From Tellurirhabdus bombi (GTDB taxonomy: Bacteria > Bacteroidota > Bacteroidia > Cytophagales > Spirosomataceae): a stretch of 64,000 bases of DNA. The translations under genes were made by a program, and so were the position numbers. The stretch is from contig NZ_CP090557.1 in NCBI RefSeq assembly GCF_021484805.1, forward strand, positions 1,624,001-1,688,000. The letters are read 5' to 3'. Position 1 is the stretch's first letter, and every line of letters begins with the position of its first letter. Positions 57,505 through 64,000 of the stretch are shown piece by piece. The notes under the pieces are model-generated. The model did not search any database and was not told where the DNA came from. It saw nothing but the letters and a program-made list of their open reading frames with translations.

Positions 57505-59040
57505 ATGGATAAGAAAGTCATTCTAATGATTCTGGACGGCTGGGGTATCGCTACCAAGCCGGAAGTGTCAGCCATTGCCAAGGCTAAAACGCCCTTTATC
57601 GACTCGTTATATACGAAGTATTCCAATAGTACGCTGGAAGCGTCAGGATTAGCCGTAGGCTTACCAGCGGGACAAATGGGTAATTCAGAGGTCGGCCATA
57701 TGAATCTGGGAGCCGGACGGGTTGTCTATCAGGATTTGGTAAAAGTTAACAAAGCTGTTGAGGAGCATACGCTCGAAAAAGAGGCTGTACTGTCTGATGC
57801 CCTGAATTACGCCAAAACCAACGGTAAAAAAATTCATTTTATTGGTCTGGTTTCAGATGGTGGTGTTCACTCACACATCAACCATTTGAAAGGACTTTGT
57901 TCCATTGCCGCTGCTGAAGGTTTATCGGATGTATACATCCATGCCTTTATGGATGGCCGTGATACCGATCCTAAAGGCGGTTTAGGCTACCTGACTGACT
58001 TGCAGGAACACCTGAACACGACTACAGGGAAAATCGCCAGTGTGATTGGGCGCTTTTATGCCATGGATCGGGATAACCGATGGGAACGCGTTAAAATGGC
58101 ATACGATGTAATGGTGAATGGCATAGGAACCACCGTTAAGGCCGATGAATTGTTGCCAACTATTCAACGCTCGTATGAAGAAGGCTTAACGGATGAGTTT
58201 ATTAAGCCAATCGTAGTTACCGACGAAGCAGGCACAGCTCTTGCTACAATTAGCGAAGGCGATGTGGTGCTGTGTTACAACTTCCGTACCGACCGGGGCC
58301 GTGAAATTACAATGGCACTGACGCAGCAGGATTATCCAGAGCAGGGCATGCATAAGCTAAAGCTCTATTACGTCACCATGACGAATTACGACAATGATTT
58401 TAGTGACGTAAAGGTGATCTTTGATAAGGACAATTTGACTAATACGTTGGGAGAGGTTGTGGCTAAAGCGGGTAGAAAGCAGATTCGCATTGCTGAAACG
58501 GAAAAATACCCCCACGTTACCTTTTTCTTTTCGGGAGGGCGAGAGCAGGTTTTTGACGGTGAGAAGCGCCTGTTATGCCCATCGCCTAAGGATGTAAAAA
58601 CGTACGACGAAAAGCCCGAAATGGCAGCACGGGACATCCAGAATGCCATTATTCCAGAGCTGGAGCGAGAAGACGTTGATTTTGTTTGCCTTAACTTTGC
58701 CAATCCCGATATGGTCGGTCATACCGGCGTTTTTGAAGCGGTTATTAAGGCCGTTGAAACGGTTGATCAGTGCGCCGAAGCTGTCGTTACGACCGCCCTG
58801 AAGCACGGATATACAACCATAATCATTGCTGATCACGGGAACGCCGATTACATGCTTAACGAAGACGGTACACCGAACACCGCGCATACGACCAATTTAG
58901 TGCCTTGTATTCTGGTGGATGATACCCTACATCCCAAGATGAAAAGTGGCAAACTAGCCGATATTGCACCAACAATTCTGGCTTTGATGGGTATTCCCCA
59001 GCCAGCCGATATGAATGGAGAAAGCCTGATTGTAGCGTAA
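57505..59040 (+). CDS. gpmI: Phosphoglycerate mutase, 2,3-bisphosphoglycerate-independent
   Basis: 511 residues from the ATG at 57505 (MDKKVILMILDGWG); the frame from 57487 adds six residues. The phosphoserine nucleophile is Ser61 in GNSEVGHMNLGAGR; manganese ligands include DGWG at the start, and DHGNAD and HTTNLVP near the C-terminus. It interconverts 3- and 2-phosphoglycerate, directly before enolase in glycolysis. Confidence 0.97.
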   Translation: MDKKVILMILDGWGIATKPEVSAIAKAKTPFIDSLYTKYSNSTLEASGLAVGLPAGQMGNSEVGHMNLGAGRVVYQDLVKVNKAVEEHTLEKEAVLSDALNYAKTNGKKIHFIGLVSDGGVHSHINHLKGLCSIAAAEGLSDVYIHAFMDGRDTDPKGGLGYLTDLQEHLNTTTGKIASVIGRFYAMDRDNRWERVKMAYDVMVNGIGTTVKADELLPTIQRSYEEGLTDEFIKPIVVTDEAGTALATISEGDVVLCYNFRTDRGREITMALTQQDYPEQGMHKLKLYYVTMTNYDNDFSDVKVIFDKDNLTNTLGEVVAKAGRKQIRIAETEKYPHVTFFFSGGREQVFDGEKRLLCPSPKDVKTYDEKPEMAARDIQNAIIPELEREDVDFVCLNFANPDMVGHTGVFEAVIKAVETVDQCAEAVVTTALKHGYTTIIIADHGNADYMLNEDGTPNTAHTTNLVPCILVDDTLHPKMKSGKLADIAPTILALMGIPQPADMNGESLIVA

Positions 59041-59088
59041 ATAAACTTTTTCGCGAAAGTTCATGTTCGGCCATCATAGACCGTACCT

Positions 59089-59119
59089 CCCCCGACCAAC
59101 TGGTTGGGGGAAATTTTTT
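59089..59119 (+). terminator. Terminator after gpmI
   Basis: CCCCC (59089-59093) with GGGGG (59106-59110), inner ACC/GGT pairing, then AAATTTTTT. The lipoprotein gene starts 6 bases later. Confidence 0.82.
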
Positions 59120-59124
59120 GCCCT

Positions 59125-59667
59125 ATGAAACACGTATTCTTCTTGCTGCTTCTAAGTCTGACAGCCTGCACCAACCCCACTAAAGAAGCGACAAGCGGTC
59201 AGTTTTATGATCTCAAATCATACATCGAAAAACAGATCGCGGTTTTAAACAAGAAAAAACCAACCGTAGAGAAGCAGATTGGTCTGGCCGGCGGACGCGA
59301 TTTGCAAACGACCAACGAAATTGATTGGACCCGCGAACTGGATTTGTTTCTGCAAGCCGATATCAATAAACAGGCCTATCAGGCTAGTTATCGGGTGACC
59401 CGTCCTGATTCACTTACCTACGAATACCAGCTTAAAGAAGGCGAAAAGCTTCCCGTTGGCTACCTGAAAATTTCGCTCGATTCTGTGAACCGCCAACCCA
59501 TACGAATTGAAGCTATTCTGGCGACAAAAAATTCTCTCTACGAATCCAAGCGAATGGTATGGTTACAAACCAAAGAAGGAACGGTTAGCAAATACCACGT
59601 CGAAGGATACCAGCAACTAGCTTGGTTGGAGAAAAAACCATTCCTGATCGAAGGAAAAATTAGATAA
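59125..59667 (+). CDS. Lipoprotein of unknown function
   Basis: 180 residues from the ATG at 59125, with a lipoprotein signal (MKHVFFLLLLSLTAC, Cys15). The mature part is charged and mixed alpha/beta (FYDLKSYIEKQIAVLNKKKP, then YRVTRPDSLTYEYQLKEGEK and strands to the end). Family not recognised. It is convergent with the TPM gene, 10 bases between stops. Being just after the gpmI terminator, its promoter is not evident, and read-through may be needed. Confidence 0.75.
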   Translation: MKHVFFLLLLSLTACTNPTKEATSGQFYDLKSYIEKQIAVLNKKKPTVEKQIGLAGGRDLQTTNEIDWTRELDLFLQADINKQAYQASYRVTRPDSLTYEYQLKEGEKLPVGYLKISLDSVNRQPIRIEAILATKNSLYESKRMVWLQTKEGTVSKYHVEGYQQLAWLEKKPFLIEGKIR

Positions 59668-59677
59668 GTGCCAGGGA

Positions 59678-60490
59678 CTAATAGTCCCCACCAGCACCAC
59701 CGCCTCCAAAACTACCGCCACCGAACCCGCCGAAGCTTCCACCGCCTCCGCCACCGCCACCGCCCCAGTTGCCTGAGGAACCGCCCCAGCCAGAGAATGT
59801 CGTGTAAGGGAAAGGGAAAAAGCCGCCACCACCGCGCGAACGATTGCCGCCGCCACCCCGGTTGCGTCCAATCCAGGCGATAACAATGAGGATGATAAAC
59901 AGAATAAGGAGCATAGCAAAAATGCCGTAGCCTTCGCTGTCACCAGACTCCTCTGATTGATACTCGCCCGTAGCACGGCGAATAATTTCGTTAGTCCCCT
60001 CATTTAAACCTGCATACCACTCTTCCTTTTTAAAGTGCGGCGTGATGATCTGGCTAACAATCCGCTTGGCAATGGCGTCTGGTATGGCCCCTTCAAGTCC
60101 GTAGCCTGTAGCAATAAAGACCTTGCGAGCTTGTGGATTCCAGGTTAAAATAAGGCCGTTATTTTTCCCTTGTTGACCCACGCCCCAGGCGCGTCCAACC
60201 TGAAAGCTAAAGTCTCCAATAGGGTAGGGTTCTGTTGTTTTAACAATCAGAACAACGATCTGAGTAGAGGTTGAGTCGTTGTAAGCGCGTAATTTTTGCT
60301 CTAGTTGCTCCCGTTCGTTGGGCTTTAGAATGCCCACCAGGTCATTGACCAAACGAGGCGGATTAGGGCGGGGCGGAATTCCTTCTGGTATATCCTGTCC
60401 AAATGCGCCCACTTGAACCAGCAGAAAAAGCAAGAGCAAAGCGCTGCGCAAAAGCGAAAACAGGCGTATGGTCAGAGGTGTGTTTGTCAT
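59678..60490 (-). CDS. TPM-domain protein, membrane-bound, Gly-rich tail
   Basis: 270 residues: signal peptide (to about 32), TPM domain (about 45-175; VNDLVGILKPNEREQLEQKL, then TGYGLEGAIPDAIAKRIV), one membrane helix (about 190-208) and a 60-residue Gly/Ser/Phe-rich tail. This is the layout of the YgcG family, usually encoded beside LemA. TPM proteins are linked to photosystem II repair in plants; the bacterial role is unclear. It starts directly after the next TPM gene ends. Confidence 0.9.
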   Translation of the reverse strand: MTNTPLTIRLFSLLRSALLLLFLLVQVGAFGQDIPEGIPPRPNPPRLVNDLVGILKPNEREQLEQKLRAYNDSTSTQIVVLIVKTTEPYPIGDFSFQVGRAWGVGQQGKNNGLILTWNPQARKVFIATGYGLEGAIPDAIAKRIVSQIITPHFKKEEWYAGLNEGTNEIIRRATGEYQSEESGDSEGYGIFAMLLILFIILIVIAWIGRNRGGGGNRSRGGGGFFPFPYTTFSGWGGSSGNWGGGGGGGGGSFGGFGGGSFGGGGAGGDY

Positions 60491-60925
60491 TTAAAAAGAT
60501 AATTCGTCAGAAAGCTCATTTTTATCATCGTTTGCACGAGGAAAATACTGTTTTAACTGTTGCCCGGCCTGTTCGATGCCCTGGCACAATCCTTCTGTAA
60601 ACTGTCCGCGGCGGAAATGGGTACGCATTAACTCCTTGGTTGACTCCCAAAAATCCTTTGGAACAACCTGATTTATGCCCTTGTCGCCCAAAATGGCAAA
60701 CTTATGATCTTCCGTCGCCAGATAAAAAAGGACACCGTTTTGCTGGGCCGTTTTATCCATTTCCAGTTGGTAAAAAACCTGTACGGCACGGTCTAACACA
60801 TTCGACTCCGCACATTTTGCTTCCAGATGCACCCGGACCTCGCCCGATGTATGGCCCTCAGCTTCCTGAATGGCTGCAACAATCTGTTTTTGCTGCTCTG
60901 GCGAAAATAAGTTGATGGCCGACAT
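60491..60925 (-). CDS. TPM-domain protein, soluble
   Basis: 144 residues made of one TPM domain (about 8-130: FSPEQQKQIVAAIQEAEGHT, GEVRVHLEAKC, FAILGDKGINQVVPKDFW), with no signal peptide or membrane helix. It is the middle gene of lemA-TPM-TPM. Its stop abuts the start codon of the following TPM gene (60490/60491), so the two are surely cotranslated. Confidence 0.88.
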   Translation of the reverse strand: MSAINLFSPEQQKQIVAAIQEAEGHTSGEVRVHLEAKCAESNVLDRAVQVFYQLEMDKTAQQNGVLFYLATEDHKFAILGDKGINQVVPKDFWESTKELMRTHFRRGQFTEGLCQGIEQAGQQLKQYFPRANDDKNELSDELSF

Positions 60926-60943
60926 AGCGTAAGAAAGAATAAG

Positions 60944-60981
60944 AAGCCATACAAAAAGCCTTAGCGCTTCTCGTATGGCTT
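60944..60981 (-). terminator. Hairpin after lemA
   Basis: AAGCCATAC (60944-60952) and GTATGGCTT (60973-60981), 9-bp perfect. Read on the minus strand it is followed by a moderately T-rich CTTATTCTTTCTT, so a weak terminator that would reduce expression of the two TPM genes. Confidence 0.55.
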
Positions 60982-60988
60982 TCTAGGA

Positions 60989-61570
60989 TTAAAACTGTAC
61001 CGATGGGGCCGATTGAGCTGCCTGAGACGCTTCGAAAAGACCCCGACGCTGGAAACCAAAAACACCAGCAAAAATATTGTTCGGGAACGAACGAACGGAA
61101 CGGTTATACTCCGTTGCGGCTCCGTTGAAATCATTACGCGCTACCGTAATCCGGTTTTCCGTTCCTTCAAGCTGGGATTGCAATTCCTGGAAATTTTGGG
61201 TTGCTTTCAGGTCTGGGTATTTCTCGACTGTCACCAACAGGCGCGACAGGGCACCACTTAACTGATCTTGTGCCTGCTGAAAACGCTGAATATTTTCGGG
61301 CGTTAGCTGATCCGCATTCAGGTTGATACCCGTAGCGCTGGCCCGTGCTTTAACGACTGACTCCAATGTGCTTTTCTCGAAGTTAGCCGCCCCTTTCACG
61401 GTGTTTACCAAATTAGGAATCAGATCTGCCCGCCGTTGATACTGAGTTTGTACATTAGCCCAGGCTTGATCAACCCGAACATCTTTATCGACCAAGCCGT
61501 TGTAGGAGCTACATCCGAATACAACAAAAACAAGTGCTATAACAATACCAATAATGAGACCTCTTGACAT
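60989..61570 (-). CDS. lemA: LemA family protein
   Basis: 193 residues. N-terminal membrane segment with a lipobox-like Cys (IVIALVFVVFGC), then an all-helical domain: NGLVDKDVRVDQAWANVQTQ, YQRRADLIPNLVNTVKG (the family signature) and VARNDFNGAATEYNRSVRSF with FPNNIFAGVFGF. The function of LemA is unknown; it is commonly paired with TPM proteins, as here. First gene of the minus-strand operon. Confidence 0.95.
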   Translation of the reverse strand: MSRGLIIGIVIALVFVVFGCSSYNGLVDKDVRVDQAWANVQTQYQRRADLIPNLVNTVKGAANFEKSTLESVVKARASATGINLNADQLTPENIQRFQQAQDQLSGALSRLLVTVEKYPDLKATQNFQELQSQLEGTENRITVARNDFNGAATEYNRSVRSFPNNIFAGVFGFQRRGLFEASQAAQSAPSVQF

Positions 61571-61620
61571 GGTTGTGTTGAATAGGTTAATACGTCAAAG
61601 TTGCGCAAAACAAGGCATAT

Positions 61621-61641
61621 ATTGTGAATATATTACACAAT
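61621..61641. promoter_or_regulatory. Operator-like palindrome between lemA and the SDR gene
   Basis: ATTGTG (61621-61626) and CACAAT (61636-61641) flank AATATATTA; the pattern TGTGA-N6-TnACA resembles CRP/FNR-family sites. It lies between divergent genes, 51 bases from lemA and 110 from the SDR start. No regulator is known from this window. Confidence 0.35.
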
Positions 61642-61750
61642 TGGGCCTTTTCAACTATTAACCATATATCTGTGTTGATGGTTGGAAATGGATGGCTTCT
61701 GCTTCATTTTAGTTTGCAGATAGAAGCCCCTGGAATTAAACACATATTGT

Positions 61751-62539
61751 ATGAATCTGTCACTTAAAGGAAAAACGGCTCTTGTCTGCGGAAGTACCCA
61801 GGGAATTGGCTGGGCCAGTGCCGTCGAACTTGCCCTGCTCGGTGCGAATGTAACCTTGTTCGCCCGAAATGAAGAAAAACTAAAAGAAGCCGTTGAGAAA
61901 CTGGATACAACGCAAGGGCAAACGCATCGCTATCTGGTAGCGGACTTCGCCCAAACGGAGCAGGTGAAAGCTGCTTTGGATGCTTATCTGGTTGAAAATC
62001 CAGTCGTCCATATTCTGATTAACAATACCGGCGGACCGGCGGGCGGACCCTTAATCGACGCCAAGCCGGAAGAATTTACAAAAACTTTCGCTGCGCATCT
62101 GATTAACAACCAGCAACTAGTGCAGGCGCTCGTACCAGCCATGAAGGAAGCGGGCTATGGGCGAATTGTCAACATCATTTCCACATCCGTTAAACAGCCC
62201 ATTGTGGGTTTGGGCGTATCCAATACGATTCGGGGAGCCGTGGCTCAGTGGGCAAAATCGCTGTCGCTGGAACTGGGAAGTTTTGGCATTACGGTGAATA
62301 ACGTATTGCCGGGTTACACGCGAACCGCCCGTCTGGAATCGGTGCTGAACATGCGGGCCGAAAGTTCAGGCAAGTCGAAAGAAGAGGTAGTCGAGCAGAT
62401 GCAGCGTGAAATTCCAACGCAACGCTTTGTCGAGCCAGAAGAAGTAGCGGCTGCCGTTGCTTTTTTATGTACGCCCGCTGCGACCTCGATCAATGGCATT
62501 AACGTGCCGGTCGATGGCGGCAAAACCGGAAGCTTGTAA
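61751..62539 (+). CDS. SDR family oxidoreductase with changed catalytic residues
   Basis: 262 residues, Rossmann fold. Nucleotide-binding GSTQGIG (14-20) and NNTGG (91-95) are present, and Ser144/Ser146 sit at the catalytic-Ser position. Where classical members have YxxxK, the sequence reads S157-NTI-R161 (GVSNTIRGAVAQWAKSL), so the Tyr and Lys are missing. It still has the C-terminal VDGGKTGSL. It belongs to an atypical FabG-like subfamily; substrate unknown. The start codon ATG at 61751 gives a standard N-terminus. Confidence 0.9.
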   Translation: MNLSLKGKTALVCGSTQGIGWASAVELALLGANVTLFARNEEKLKEAVEKLDTTQGQTHRYLVADFAQTEQVKAALDAYLVENPVVHILINNTGGPAGGPLIDAKPEEFTKTFAAHLINNQQLVQALVPAMKEAGYGRIVNIISTSVKQPIVGLGVSNTIRGAVAQWAKSLSLELGSFGITVNNVLPGYTRTARLESVLNMRAESSGKSKEEVVEQMQREIPTQRFVEPEEVAAAVAFLCTPAATSINGINVPVDGGKTGSL

Positions 62540-62544
62540 AATAA

Positions 62545-62573
62545 AGGAGCCCGAAAACTAGTCTCGGGCTCCT
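62545..62573. terminator. Terminator between the SDR gene and prfA
   Basis: Perfect 10-bp stem AGGAGCCCGA (62545-62554) and TCGGGCTCCT (62564-62573). On the minus strand it is followed by TTTATTTT, so it mainly ends prfA; on the plus strand no T-run follows. Confidence 0.85.
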
Positions 62574-62593
62574 GTCATCAAAAAAAAGGAAGA

Positions 62594-63667
62594 TTAAGCT
62601 ACCTGCGCTTCTTTCATGCGTTCGGCATTCTCCGCAATCCGAAGCTGCTCAATAAATTCGTCAATATCGCCATCCATCACCGTTGGCAGGTTATAAACCG
62701 TTAGACCAATGCGGTGATCGGTAACGCGACTTTGGGGGTAATTATACGTCCGGATTTTATCAGAACGGTCACCACTTCCAACCATCGATTTCCGCTGGGA
62801 TGAAATGGCGTCGTTGTGTTTCTGCAACTCAATCTCGTACAAACGCGACCGCAATACTGTTAATGCTTTGTCGAAGTTTTTCAACTGCGAACGTTCATCT
62901 TGGCACTGCACTACCAGACCCGACGGAATATGCGTTAGCCGAACTGCTGAGTACGTGGTGTTAACCGACTGTCCACCAGCACCTGACGAACAGAAAGTAT
63001 CTTTCCGAACGTCATTCATGTTGATCTCAACGTCAACTTCTTCCGCCTCGGGAAGCACGGCAACGCTGGCTGCCGAGGTATGAATGCGTCCCTGCGATTC
63101 GGTTGCTGGAACGCGTTGGACGCGGTGCACACCCGACTCAAATTTCAGTTTGCCGTAAACGTCTTCACCTTCGATCTGGCAGATAATTTCTTTATAACCG
63201 CCTGCCGTACCATCCGTAAAGTCCATGAGCGACATCCGCCAGCCCATGCGGTCACAGAGACGCTGGTACATCCGGAAAAGGTCGCCAGCAAAAATGGCTG
63301 CTTCGTCGCCACCTGTACCACCCCGAACTTCGAGAATGACGTTCTTACTGTCGTTGGGGTCTTTCGGAATCAGCAATTCTTTCAGAACCTCTTCCATCGG
63401 CTCCTGCTGAGGCCACAACTCGTCAAGCTCGGCTTTAGCTAGCTCCCGAATGTCTTCGTCTTTTTCGTTGGCAATAAGGTCCTTAGCCCCTTCAATATCG
63501 TTGAGCAGCTTCTGGTAAGCCTTATACTGCTGAACAATTTTTTCCAGGTCTTTATATTCTTTACTCAACTTCATGAACCGTTTCTGGTCGGAGACGACCT
63601 CGGGCATCATAATTTGCTGAGAAACTTCGCCAAATCGTTCTTTTATGGCTTCTAACTGGTGAATCAT
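62594..63667 (-). CDS. prfA: Peptide chain release factor 1
   Basis: 357 residues. The PxT stop-codon-reading motif is PAT (187-189), as in RF1, and the catalytic GGQ is at 231-233 ([17 protein letters not shown]). It releases the peptide at UAA and UAG. The Gln of GGQ is normally methylated by PrmC, not encoded here. No programmed frameshift is seen; that feature belongs to RF2. A minus-strand TAACTTTG at 63724-63731 is a possible promoter element. Confidence 0.98.
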   Translation of the reverse strand: MIHQLEAIKERFGEVSQQIMMPEVVSDQKRFMKLSKEYKDLEKIVQQYKAYQKLLNDIEGAKDLIANEKDEDIRELAKAELDELWPQQEPMEEVLKELLIPKDPNDSKNVILEVRGGTGGDEAAIFAGDLFRMYQRLCDRMGWRMSLMDFTDGTAGGYKEIICQIEGEDVYGKLKFESGVHRVQRVPATESQGRIHTSAASVAVLPEAEEVDVEINMNDVRKDTFCSSGAGGQSVNTTYSAVRLTHIPSGLVVQCQDERSQLKNFDKALTVLRSRLYEIELQKHNDAISSQRKSMVGSGDRSDKIRTYNYPQSRVTDHRIGLTVYNLPTVMDGDIDEFIEQLRIAENAERMKEAQVA

Positions 63668-63761
63668 GTATTTCTAAAAGACTAGATCCAAGGAATGATC
63701 GGCAATTGATTTTGCCGTAGAGACAAAGTTACAAAAATTCGCTCAGTCAACCGTTGATTTG

Positions 63762-63769
63762 TAGCTTTG
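63762..63769 (+). promoter_or_regulatory. Possible promoter -7 element before the last lipoprotein gene
   Basis: TAGCTTTG 69 bases before the ATG at 63839, with no TTG at normal spacing upstream. It is in the divergent gap between prfA and the lipoprotein gene. Confidence 0.35.
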
Positions 63770-63838
63770 CTAACGAATCTGATCATCGTTTCGTTATCTT
63801 CATAAATGACATTATTCAGACGTATTAAGTTCCTGACA

Positions 63839-64000
63839 ATGAAATACCCTACTCGTTTCTGCCTTCCATTTGCCTGGATCTTTGGTCTTGCGTTTTTAAT
63901 GATATCCTGTAATTCTGAACGCGTACAGAACACTAGGGAGTTGGCGCAGGAAATGAACAACCGGAAAATCAAGCGCATCACCAGCGCTCAATTAACAAGC
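63839..64000 (+). CDS. Lipoprotein, 5' part only
   Basis: The first 54 codons of a gene cut by the window end. They encode a lipoprotein signal (MKYPTRFCLPFAWIFGLAFL, then MISC with the lipid-attached Cys about residue 24) and the start of a charged mature region (NSERVQNTRELAQEMNNRKI). The family cannot be judged from this. An overlapping minus-strand frame (63682-63981) is less likely because it lacks protein-like features. Confidence 0.65.
   Translation, partial: MKYPTRFCLPFAWIFGLAFLMISCNSERVQNTRELAQEMNNRKIKRITSAQLTS

Noticed and set aside
59617-60003. 128-codon minus-strand ORF overlapping the TPM Gly-rich tail
   Set aside because: Another frame of the Gly-rich repeat; the TPM frame is the real one.
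63682-63981. 99-codon minus-strand ORF at the window end
   Set aside because: It overlaps the lipoprotein start on the plus strand and the prfA promoter region, and lacks recognisable features.

Overview
The window comes from a member of the Bacteroidota, most likely order Cytophagales (Spirosoma-like; the genus is an inference from overall protein character). Four things support this. There is an alternative complex III (Act) operon fused to an aa3-type oxidase operon. Promoters of the Bacteroidota type recur (TTG, about 19-20 bases, then TAnnTTTG). Shine-Dalgarno sequences are largely absent, with A-rich sequence before starts. Several families are typical of this phylum (DUF3467, two small subunits III, LemA with two TPM proteins). 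I see no mobile element, prophage, CRISPR array or rRNA operon. The window is core genome.

Region 1 (1-16140, all +) is one long respiratory operon: actA (3' end only), actB, actC, actD, actE, actF, coxB, coxA, ctaA, ctaB, two subunit III genes, subunit IV, a SCO-like protein, a DUF420/CtaM-like protein, a small CxxC membrane protein and a DUF983 protein, closed by a terminator at 16102-16138. It encodes quinol oxidation, electron transfer to cytochrome c, the terminal oxidase, heme A synthesis and copper/assembly factors. Region 2 (16233-18699) holds an ECF sigma factor, an overlapping probable membrane anti-sigma factor and an outer-membrane barrel-like protein.

Region 3 (18862-52586, all +) is the information-processing block. 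It runs tRNA-Tyr/Gly/Thr-tuf; tRNA-Trp-secE-nusG-rplKAJL-rpoBC; a DUF3467 gene; rpsL-rpsG-fusA-rpsJ; then the S10/spc/alpha operons from rplC to rplQ, including secY, map, infA, rpmJ and rpoA. At least seven promoters here share not only TAnnTTTG but also the bases just after it (GCA..CC), which suggests common control. The most interesting non-coding stretch is 36968-37297, between rpsJ and rplC. A promoter there drives about 140 nt of strongly folded RNA in which a long stem competes with an intrinsic terminator, and a second promoter for rplC follows. It is either an attenuated ribosomal-protein leader or a stand-alone small RNA. Strong hairpins without U-tracts also sit between rpoB and rpoC and between rpsD and rpoA.

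Region 4 (52688-64000) is mixed housekeeping on both strands: carA, a periplasmic rhodanese-thioredoxin fusion (-), eno, a DivIC/FtsB-like protein, a low-molecular-weight phosphatase, a small unknown (-), gpmI, a lipoprotein, the lemA-TPM-TPM operon (-), an SDR protein lacking the usual Tyr/Lys catalytic pair, prfA (-), and the start of a lipoprotein gene cut by the window end.

All calls come from reading the sequence. No database search was run.
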